Below, piece by piece: positions 15,602-21,576 of a DNA stretch of 21,576 bases (position 1 is the first letter of the stretch; each line of letters starts with the position of its first letter). Source of the DNA: CAZGXI01 sp964529715 (lineage in GTDB: Bacteria; Chloroflexota; Anaerolineae; Aggregatilineales; Ch27); contig CAZGXI010000054.1 in the NCBI GenBank assembly GCA_964529715.1, positions 1 to 21,576 on the forward strand. The letters are read 5' to 3'. The notes below the pieces were generated by a model. The model did not search any database. It was given only the letters and a program-made list of their open reading frames with translations, and was not told where the DNA came from. Made by a program: the position numbers and the translations under genes.

Positions 15602-16681
15602 CTATCCCAGGGCGTCCCACACTTCCAGTTTGGCCCGGACGCGGCGGATCACCTCGTCGGTATAATCGCTTGTGGTTGATTGCCCGCCCAGGTCTGGAGT
15701 ACGGATGCCATCGTAAACGGCTTCAAAAACTGACTCATAAATCGCGCGGCTGGCGGCATTGGCCTGTTCCGTGCCCACGTAGCGCAGCAGAGCCGCGCCT
15801 GCCAGGATCATCGCCATTGGGTTGGCGATATTCTTCCGATACAGGCTGGGGGCCGTGCCATGTGGCGCTTCGGTGAGGGCGATTTTGACATCAAAGGTTG
15901 CATCATCGACGCGCAGGATCACGGATTCGGCCCCAGCAATGCTGCCGAACATCTTCAACACCAGGTCGCTGAGCGTATCGCCGTCCCGGTTAAGCGCCGG
16001 AATGACCAATGGCTCGCCAGATGTCTCCAACAGCAGAGCATAGGTCGCGTCGATCAACTGCGGATCGTAGCGCACGTCGGGGTAACGCTCGTGGGCGGCA
16101 TCCAGCTCTTCTTTGAAGATGCCTTCGTAAATCGGGCTGACAGTGTACTTCGGCCCGCCGAAGACTTTCGCCCCGACACGGCGGGCATAGCGGAAGGTGA
16201 ACTCGGCCACCGCGCGGCAGGTCCGGCGGGAGAGCCGTCGCGTGCTATAGGCCACTTCATCCAGCCCTGTGCCCTCGCGCCATTCTTTCGCATTGTAAGC
16301 GTCTTCCACCGCCATGCGCACAACGGTAATCGGCGCGTAAACACCACCGACGGGCCGCACCGAGGGGATGCGCCGCCCCGTCCGTAGGATCACCTGCGCG
16401 CCGAGCAGTTCCCGGAGCAGGGCATTGGGGCTGCCCACGTCGTCCGGGCTGTCTGGGGTGATTGTGGCCGCCTTGATGCCCAGTCCGGTTTGTCGGATTC
16501 GTTCGGCGGCCTCGTGCACGACGGTGTTGCGTGTGGCGCGGCGGTTTTCCAGCGAGAGGTCAAAGCTCTCAAATACCAGGTCGCAGCGGCTTACTGCCGG
16601 GTCGAGCACGCGCAGCGATTCTTCCAAAAGCTCCTGGCCGGTTTGGTCGCCGGAAAGAACGACAACGGTTTTGGCGCTCAT
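15602..16681 (-). CDS. Isocitrate/isopropylmalate dehydrogenase-family protein in trp operon
   Basis: This 359-aa protein has the fold signature of NAD(P)-dependent decarboxylating 2-hydroxyacid dehydrogenases. Conserved positions are S84/N86/R90 (GSPNALLREL), R100, R109 (SVRPV), R122, Y129 (VEDAYNAKEW), K178 (GGPKYTVSP), D211, D235/D239 (NRDGDTLSD), EAPHGTAP (271-278), NIANP and a terminal TTSDYTDEVI. The catalytic Tyr and Lys and metal Asps are kept, and layout is closest to the NAD-isocitrate/homoisocitrate branch. Departures are GDQTGQE instead of GDGIGPE, and RMAVED where RENTED is usual. The ATG at 16681, with AAGGA 5 bp upstream, is preferred over TTG at 16696. It lies between trpC (43 bp) and trpF (112 bp). 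The substrate is unknown and no step of tryptophan synthesis needs it. Confidence 0.82.
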   Translation of the reverse strand: MSAKTVVVLSGDQTGQELLEESLRVLDPAVSRCDLVFESFDLSLENRRATRNTVVHEAAERIRQTGLGIKAATITPDSPDDVGSPNALLRELLGAQVILRTGRRIPSVRPVGGVYAPITVVRMAVEDAYNAKEWREGTGLDEVAYSTRRLSRRTCRAVAEFTFRYARRVGAKVFGGPKYTVSPIYEGIFKEELDAAHERYPDVRYDPQLIDATYALLLETSGEPLVIPALNRDGDTLSDLVLKMFGSIAGAESVILRVDDATFDVKIALTEAPHGTAPSLYRKNIANPMAMILAGAALLRYVGTEQANAASRAIYESVFEAVYDGIRTPDLGGQSTTSDYTDEVIRRVRAKLEVWDALG

Positions 16682-16724
16682 GCCGTTCCTTGTCAAAAAA
16701 CAAAGGCCTCTTTTTATCCCGCGC

Positions 16725-17567
16725 TCAGGCGGCGCGTTCTACAGACTGCTCCCTGACCTGCTGACGCATCTGCCCGCTCAACGCCTGCACCTGCGCAGCA
16801 ATATCCGGCGCGCGGACCAGAGATTCGCCCACCAGCACCGCACATGCCCCCATCGCTGCCGCACGTTGCACATCCAGCGCGCTGTGGATGCCGCTCTCGA
16901 CCACCAGGGCCGTCTCCGGTGGGATGTGTTCGGCCAGCCGCGCCGACGTATCCAGGTTAACCTCGAACGTCTTGAGGTTGCGGTTGTTAACGCCCAGCAG
17001 GGGCGGGTTCAGGCGCAGCGCTCGTTCCAGTTCATGCTCGTCGTGGACTTCGACCAGCGGAGTCATGTGCAGCGCCCGGATCAGGCTGTACAGCTCCGCC
17101 AATTGCCCATCCGCCAGCGCCGCGACGATTAGCAGCATGGCGTCGGCCCCCGCCACACGGCCTTCGTAAACCTGGTACGGATCGATCACAAAGTCCTTGC
17201 GCAACACCGGTAGCCGGACCGAGTGCCGCACAGCGGACAGGTTGCCCAGCGAACCGCCGAAAAAAGCCGCGTCGGTCAATACGGAGATTGCCGCCGCGCC
17301 GTTTGCTTCATAGATGCTTGCCAGCGCGACCGGGTCAAACGGCTCGATCAGCACGCCCTTGCTCGGCGAGGCGTGTTTGATCTCGGCGATCAGGGCCACT
17401 GTTTCACGCTCCAGCGCCGCCAACAGGTCGCGGGGCGGGCTAACTTGGGAAGCCATCCTGATCAGGTTGGCCAGCGGGAGCTGTTCCTTGCGTCTGCCGA
17501 CCTCTTGAGCCGTGTTCGCCAGGATGCGATCCAGGATGGTATCGGTCTTGACGAATAGGGCACTCAT
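16725..17567 (-). CDS. trpC: Indole-3-glycerol phosphate synthase
   Basis: TrpC closes the indole ring by decarboxylating CdRP to indole-3-glycerol phosphate. The 280-aa monofunctional protein shows ILDRILANTAQEV near the N-terminus, the active-site block IAEIKHASPSKG (E62, K64), VLRKDFVID with catalytic K124, E173 in LVEVHDE, GVNNRNLKTFEV (192-203) and VVESGI. It is not fused to TrpF, which is separate downstream. Its ATG overlaps the trpD stop by 4 bp (17564-17567). Confidence 0.97.
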   Translation of the reverse strand: MSALFVKTDTILDRILANTAQEVGRRKEQLPLANLIRMASQVSPPRDLLAALERETVALIAEIKHASPSKGVLIEPFDPVALASIYEANGAAAISVLTDAAFFGGSLGNLSAVRHSVRLPVLRKDFVIDPYQVYEGRVAGADAMLLIVAALADGQLAELYSLIRALHMTPLVEVHDEHELERALRLNPPLLGVNNRNLKTFEVNLDTSARLAEHIPPETALVVESGIHSALDVQRAAAMGACAVLVGESLVRAPDIAAQVQALSGQMRQQVREQSVERAA

Positions 17568-18616
17568 GCAGCTACCTCCCGGCTGTACGCGATCAGGGCC
17601 TCCAGCTTGGCCAGGGCTGCGCCGCTCTCGATCACGTCCTGAGCGCGCACAATTCCGGCGGACAGGTCGTTCACCAGGCCGCCCGCCAGCAACGCCGCGC
17701 CGGCATTGAGCAACACCACATCGCGTTTGGGGCCGTCCACCGTGCCGCTGAGCACCCCGCGCAGGATCGCGGCGTTGGTTTTCGCGTCGCCGCCCAGCAG
17801 GTTCGAGATGTGCGCGCCTGCGAAGCCGTATTCCTGCGGGTCGAGTTCGTAACTCGTCACGGCGCCGTCTTTGTAGTGGCTGACGTGGTTTGGACCGGTC
17901 GTGGTCAGTTCGTCCAGGCCGCCGTAGCCGCTGAACACCAGAGCCGACCTGCTGCCCAGTTCGCCCAACACGTGCGCCAGCATACTTGTCAGGTCTGGGG
18001 CGAACACGCCCATGATCTGCCGCCGCGCGCCCGCCGGATTGGTCAGCGGGCCGAGAATGTTAAAGATCGTGCGCACGGCGATCTGGCGGCGCGGCCCGAT
18101 AGCGTGCTTCATAGCCGGGTGTAGTTTGGGCGCGAACAGGAAGCCGATTCCCACCGCGTCGATGCACGCCCCGACCTGTTCCGGCGTCAGGTCCAGATTG
18201 ACGCCCAGTTCGGCCAGCACGTCGGCGCTGCCACACAGGCTGGTCGAAGCGCGGTTGCCATGTTTGGCGACTTTTAACCCGGCCCCCGCCGCCACGAAAG
18301 CGACGGTGGTGCTGATGTTGAACGTCCCAGATTTATCTCCACCGGTGCCGCAGGTGTCCAGCAGATCGGCCCCATCACCTTTGACCGGCACGTGCACGGC
18401 GTTGGCGCGCATGGCCCGCGCGCTGCCGACGATCTCATCCTGTGTCTCGCCCTTCATGCGCAGACCCATCAGGTACGCCCCGATCTGCGCCTCGGTGGCC
18501 TGGCCGGCCATGATCTGGTTCATCACAGCTTCGGCCTCGTCGGCCTGGAGATGCCCGAACCGCCCGATAATATCAATGGCGCGCTGGATGTCGATAGACG
18601 TGGTGGGTGGGTTCAT
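17564..18616 (-). CDS. trpD: Anthranilate phosphoribosyltransferase
   Basis: TrpD transfers the phosphoribosyl group of PRPP to anthranilate. The 350-aa protein has the helical N-terminal region (DEAEAVMNQIMAGQATEAQIGAYLMGLRMKGET), the PRPP-binding glycine loop CGTGGDKSGTFNIST (89-103) and KHGNRA (118-123). It also has the conserved FLFAP and the LGPLTNPA anthranilate-site block, followed by YGGLDE. It starts 2 bp after the trpG stop and overlaps trpC, so these three genes form a tightly coupled block. Confidence 0.98.
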   Translation of the reverse strand: MNPPTTSIDIQRAIDIIGRFGHLQADEAEAVMNQIMAGQATEAQIGAYLMGLRMKGETQDEIVGSARAMRANAVHVPVKGDGADLLDTCGTGGDKSGTFNISTTVAFVAAGAGLKVAKHGNRASTSLCGSADVLAELGVNLDLTPEQVGACIDAVGIGFLFAPKLHPAMKHAIGPRRQIAVRTIFNILGPLTNPAGARRQIMGVFAPDLTSMLAHVLGELGSRSALVFSGYGGLDELTTTGPNHVSHYKDGAVTSYELDPQEYGFAGAHISNLLGGDAKTNAAILRGVLSGTVDGPKRDVVLLNAGAALLAGGLVNDLSAGIVRAQDVIESGAALAKLEALIAYSREVAA

Positions 18617-18618
18617 GT

Positions 18619-19188
18619 CTACAAACGCCCTTCTAAAAAGTTCTGCAAAATACGCACGCCAAAGCGTGTGAGAATACTTTCCGGGTGAAATTGTACCCCA
18701 ACGACCGGAAAGTGCTTATGTCGCAGCGCCATGATCTCGCCCTGGTCGGTGAAGGCGGTCACGCTCAACGCCTCCGGCAGGGACGAGTCTTCCACGATCA
18801 GGCTGTGGTAGCGTGTGGCCTCGAAGGGGCTGGGCACCCCGGTGAACAGCGGTGAGTCACGGTGATAGATCAGGCTTGTCTTGCCGTGCATCAGGCGCGG
18901 CGCGCGGACCACTTTTCCCCCGTAGACCTGCCCGATGCACTGGTGGCCCAGACACACGCCCAGGATCGGTATCGTCGGACCCAGTTCGCGGATTGTCTCC
19001 AGCGACACCCCGCCATCGTCGGGATCGCCCGGCCCCGGCGAAATGACGATGCGTGACGGCTGCATGGCTTTGATCTGGTCTAATGTGATCTGATCGTTGC
19101 GCACGACGCATAGGTCCGCGCCCAATTCACCCATCAGTTGAACAAGGTTGTACGTGAAGCTGTCGTAGTTGTCGATGACAAGGATCAT
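18619..19188 (-). CDS. trpG: Anthranilate synthase component II (glutamine amidotransferase)
   Basis: TrpG hydrolyses glutamine and feeds ammonia to TrpE for anthranilate synthesis. The 189-aa class I amidotransferase has the TrpG-type N-terminus MILVIDNYDSFTYNLVQ, oxyanion loop SPGPGDPDDGG (50-60), nucleophile C79 in GVCLGHQ, and H168/E170 in VQFHPES. Its full set of TrpG/PabA motifs means it could also serve p-aminobenzoate synthesis, as in some bacteria with one shared subunit; folate genes lie nearby. It is the first gene of the minus-strand operon and is divergent from trpE. Confidence 0.95.
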   Translation of the reverse strand: MILVIDNYDSFTYNLVQLMGELGADLCVVRNDQITLDQIKAMQPSRIVISPGPGDPDDGGVSLETIRELGPTIPILGVCLGHQCIGQVYGGKVVRAPRLMHGKTSLIYHRDSPLFTGVPSPFEATRYHSLIVEDSSLPEALSVTAFTDQGEIMALRHKHFPVVGVQFHPESILTRFGVRILQNFLEGRL

Positions 19189-19409
19189 CGGTCCTGTTCT
19201 CCCCTCGGATGCGGATAGGTCTATCTTATCGCGCCGACAGATGGAATACTCAGGCAGTTTACCCAGAATGCCTAAGGCAATTTGTTAGAGGAGAAAACAG
19301 GCGAAAGCCGTCAAAATCGTTATGATTATTCCTGCGCCTGTGTCGTCGCCGGATGCTGCTAGGTGATTTTTTTTGACGTCAATACTTGACCTCCGGGAGA
19401 GCGTTTTCG
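19189..19409. promoter_or_regulatory. Divergent trpG/trpE control region
   Basis: This 221-bp gap must drive both halves of the trp locus. Visible elements are a perfect 10-bp palindrome TTGACGTCAA (19373-19382), TGCCTAAGGCA (19269-19279), and GATAG/CTATC around 19213-19224. There is also a T8 run (19367-19374). A 7-bp inverted pair ACAGGCG (19297-19303)/CGCCTGT (19335-19341) competes with a weaker CGCCT/AGGTG pairing that ends just before the T-run. TATGAT (19321-19326) is a possible -10 for trpE without a good -35. No Trp-codon leader peptide and no T-box motif were seen. Confidence 0.45.
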
Positions 19410-20927
19410 ATGGCCTTTTTACCGACCGCAACTCGTTTTGCCCATATCGTCCCCGACCGCGAAACCATCTGCCGCCTGTTCCAACAGGGTGATCTGGTGC
19501 CAGTCTACCGCACGTTGCTGGCCGATCTGGAGACGCCCGTTTCGGTCTACCTCAAACTGGCGCAGGCCGGGGCTGCCTCCTTTCTGCTGGAAAGCGTTGA
19601 AGGCGGTGAGCAGGTCGGGCGTTATTCGTTCCTGGGAGTCAACCCCAGAGGGCTGATTACGCTGCGCGACAATGTCGCCGCCTGGACGCTCAACGGCCAG
19701 ACCGAGAGGCGGGCGCTTGCGCCGGGCGAAGACCCGTTGCATCTCATCCGGCAGGCCTTTGCACAGGTCAAGCCGGTCCAGATCGACGGGCTGCCGCGCT
19801 TTGTGGGTGGGGCGGTGGGCTACCTGAGCTACGATGTGGTGCGCTACTTTGAGCGCCTGCCGGAGACGGCGGTGCAGGAACTGGACACGCCGGACATGGC
19901 TTTTATGTTGCCCGACACGTTGGTGATCTTCGATCACGCCAAGCACCAGCTCATCGTCCTGGCGAACGCGCACAACACCGGCGACCCAGATGCGGCCTAT
20001 GATGACGCCGTGCGCCGCATCGACGAGATCGTGGCGTCGTTGCGCAAACCGCTCACCGCCATTCCACAGGCAGATCGCCCGCTCAACGACGACCTGCATT
20101 CCAATATGACCCGCGAACATTACGAGGCCAGCGTCCGGGCGGCTAAAGAGTACATCGCCGCCGGGGACGCCTTCCAGATCGTGTTGTCGCAGCGGTTTAG
20201 CTGCAAGACCAGTGCGCCGCCCTTTGCCATCTACCGTGCCTTGCGCGCCCTGAACCCGTCGCCCTATATGTTTTATCTCCACTTCGGCAGTGACCTGAGC
20301 CTGATCGGGGCTTCACCGGAGATGATGGTCCGGCTGGAAGACGGTGTCGCCACCATGCGGCCCATCGCCGGGACGCGCCCGCGCGGCGCAACGGATGAGG
20401 AAGACAAACGCCTGGAGACCGAATTGCTGGCGGATCCCAAAGAGCGCGCTGAGCACGTGATGCTGGTGGACCTGGGCCGCAATGACCTGGGGCGCGTGTG
20501 CGATTACGGCACGGTGAAGGTGCCGCGCATGATGTACGTGGAACGGTATTCGCACGTAATGCACATCGTCAGCCAGGTGGAAGGGCGGCTGCGCGCCGGA
20601 ATGAACGCCTTCGACCTGCTGCGCGCCACGCTCCCGGCGGGTACGCTCAGCGGCGCGCCGAAGGTGCGGGCGATGGAGATTATCGAGGAGTTGGAGGGCA
20701 CGCGGCGTGGGCCTTATGGCGGGGCGGTGGGGTATTTCAGCTACGATGGCTCGATGGACACCTGTATCACCATCCGCACGCTGTTGATGCAGGGCGACAC
20801 GGTGTATGTCCAGGCAGGAGCAGGCATTGTGGCAGATAGCGACCCGGCGCGCGAGTACGAGGAAACGGTCAACAAGGCGCGCGCGCTGGCGGTGGCGATC
20901 AACAACGCCGAGGAAGGCCTGACATAG
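19410..20927 (+). CDS. trpE: Anthranilate synthase component I
   Basis: TrpE converts chorismate and ammonia to anthranilate, the first committed step of the pathway. The 505-aa protein includes the LLES motif (59-62), a known tryptophan feedback site. The chorismate-binding domain follows with GDAFQIVLSQRF, LNPSPYMFYL, PIAGTRPRG, DLGRNDLGRV, GTLSGAPKVRAMEIIEELE and VQAGAGIVADSDP. The start at 19410 is chosen because GGGAGA lies 9 bp upstream and the sequence matches TrpE N-termini; a TTG at 19386 would add 8 residues. Although it works with TrpG, it is transcribed in the opposite direction from trpGDCFBA. Tryptophan inhibition is likely given LLES. Confidence 0.97.
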   Translation: MAFLPTATRFAHIVPDRETICRLFQQGDLVPVYRTLLADLETPVSVYLKLAQAGAASFLLESVEGGEQVGRYSFLGVNPRGLITLRDNVAAWTLNGQTERRALAPGEDPLHLIRQAFAQVKPVQIDGLPRFVGGAVGYLSYDVVRYFERLPETAVQELDTPDMAFMLPDTLVIFDHAKHQLIVLANAHNTGDPDAAYDDAVRRIDEIVASLRKPLTAIPQADRPLNDDLHSNMTREHYEASVRAAKEYIAAGDAFQIVLSQRFSCKTSAPPFAIYRALRALNPSPYMFYLHFGSDLSLIGASPEMMVRLEDGVATMRPIAGTRPRGATDEEDKRLETELLADPKERAEHVMLVDLGRNDLGRVCDYGTVKVPRMMYVERYSHVMHIVSQVEGRLRAGMNAFDLLRATLPAGTLSGAPKVRAMEIIEELEGTRRGPYGGAVGYFSYDGSMDTCITIRTLLMQGDTVYVQAGAGIVADSDPAREYEETVNKARALAVAINNAEEGLT

Positions 20928-20934
20928 AATCGGC

Positions 20935-20955
20935 GCGGCGGACAATCTCCGCCGC
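20935..20955. terminator. Bidirectional hairpin terminator between trpE and the kinase
   Basis: GCGGCGGA (20935-20942) and TCCGCCGC (20948-20955) form a perfect 8-bp GC-rich stem with a 5-nt loop, followed on plus by CGCTTGTTCTCC. It lies 7 bp after the trpE stop in the 63-bp gap between convergent genes. Confidence 0.6.
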
Positions 20956-20990
20956 CGCTTGTTCTCCTGGCATGATCCCGACAACAAAGA

Positions 20991-21576
20991 TCAACTGACA
21001 CCCGGCAGGGTGAAACCGAAGGTGCTGCCTTTCTCGAATACCGACTCGTGGAACATCTCGCCGCCCATGAGTTCGATCAGCCCTTTGGCAACGGCATAGC
21101 CCAGCCCATGTCCGCGCACGCTGCGGATCACCTCGTGGTCCGAGCGCCAGAACGGTTCGCCCAGATGCGTTTGTTCCTCCTCGGTCATGCCGATCCCGGT
21201 ATCGGTCACACGGACACACAGCTTGCCCTCGACGGCGCTGGCCGTCACCGTGACGGTGCTCCCTTCCGGTGAATAGAGCAGGGCATTGCGGATCAGGTAG
21301 ATCAGCGCCTGCGCGGCGCGCTTGCCATCTACGTTGAGCAGCGGCAGGCCACCGGGCACGTCGAAATCCAGGGTTTGCCCGCGTTCCTCGGCCAGGGGAC
21401 GGGTGTCTTTTTCCGCCAGCATCAGGATGTTCTTCGCCATTTCTAGGCGTGGTTCGAGATACAGCCGCCCGGCGCGTATCTTGCTGATGTCGTTCACGTC
21501 GGTGATCAGGTGGTCCATGCGCGTGACGTTGTCGCGGATGGTGTTCATGAACTGCACCTGCTGGTCGTTTAGCGGG
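20991..21576 (-). CDS. Sensor histidine kinase, C-terminal part (runs off window)
   Basis: The frame stays open to the right edge, so the true start lies beyond 21576; the GTG at 21557 is not a start. The visible 195 residues begin in the last helix of a HisKA dimerisation domain (PLNDQQVQFMNTIRDNVTRMDHLITDVNDISKIRAGRL, a split of which lies at the edge). They continue with a HATPase_c domain: N-box LIRNALLYSP, G1 DTGIGM, F-box EPFWRSD and G2 GHGLGYAVAKGLIELMGG. The phosphorylated His would be a few dozen residues upstream, outside the window. It would autophosphorylate and pass phosphate to a response regulator not seen here. It is convergent with trpE. Confidence 0.92.
   Translation of the reverse strand, partial: PLNDQQVQFMNTIRDNVTRMDHLITDVNDISKIRAGRLYLEPRLEMAKNILMLAEKDTRPLAEERGQTLDFDVPGGLPLLNVDGKRAAQALIYLIRNALLYSPEGSTVTVTASAVEGKLCVRVTDTGIGMTEEEQTHLGEPFWRSDHEVIRSVRGHGLGYAVAKGLIELMGGEMFHESVFEKGSTFGFTLPGVS

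Noticed and set aside
16682..16724. AAAGAGGCCTTTGTTTTTT between trpC and the dehydrogenase-like gene as an internal terminator
   Set aside because: The arms meet with no loop and the remaining stem is about 4 bp, so a stable hairpin cannot form.
19322..19366. 14-codon ORF upstream of trpE as a trp leader peptide
   Set aside because: It has no Trp codon and the only strong purine-rich site (AGAGGAG near 19286) is about 30 bp too far upstream.
19419..20282. 287-aa minus-strand frame opposite trpE
   Set aside because: Antisense shadow of trpE without motifs or a ribosome-binding site.
21535..21557. GTG at 21557 as the start of the histidine kinase
   Set aside because: The frame remains open to the window edge with HisKA-like residues (PLNDQQ) before it, so the real start is outside.

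Overview
The window reads as a chromosomal segment of a moderately GC-rich bacterium, most likely a member of the Chloroflexota (Anaerolineae-like). That placement is inference. It rests on the gene families present (an ABC permease with a SpoIIM-like tail, a Uma2-family gene, SH3/beta-propeller surface proteins, palindromic intergenic clusters) and not on a phylogenetic marker.

Region 1 (1-3119) is accessory and decayed. It holds a 5'-truncated IS3-family insertion sequence whose orfA remnant carries an A-AAA-AAG slippery heptamer and whose orfB appears intact. Next is an exported, mosaic surface protein with an AT-rich propeller half and a GC-rich SH3/beta-helix half, cut off at the start of its beta-helix. 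The region ends at the 3' end of a tRNA-Pro(CGG) gene (3120-3194, minus strand), a plausible integration boundary.

Region 2 (3265-8207, plus strand) holds envelope and housekeeping genes: a CDP-alcohol phosphatidyltransferase, lgt, an ABC ATPase overlapping an ABC-2/SpoIIM-like fused permease, and an RNase Z-like metallo-hydrolase. A hairpin terminator follows.

Region 3 (8313-10556) has a minus-strand pair (a stand-alone cyclic-nucleotide-binding protein and a 72-aa unknown protein), a divergent aldo/keto reductase, and a 295-bp gene-free stretch packed with palindromes. Five of its parts form one large imperfect inverted composite element.

Region 4 (10557-12190) holds folate genes: folE on minus, folB-folK overlapping on plus. 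folP is not present.

Region 5 (12187-20927) is a complete tryptophan locus. trpE is on plus and reads away from a compact minus-strand operon, trpG-trpD-trpC-X-trpF-trpB-Y-trpA. X is an isocitrate/isopropylmalate dehydrogenase-family enzyme. Y is a Uma2-family gene interrupted by one in-frame amber codon. Together the trp genes encode all activities from chorismate to tryptophan.

Region 6 (20991-21576) is the C-terminal part of a sensor histidine kinase that runs off the window, convergent with trpE across a hairpin terminator.

The points most worth a second look are the two non-trp genes embedded in the trp operon, the composite inverted repeat at 10375-10505, the permease-SpoIIM fusion, and the mosaic truncated surface protein beside the tRNA.
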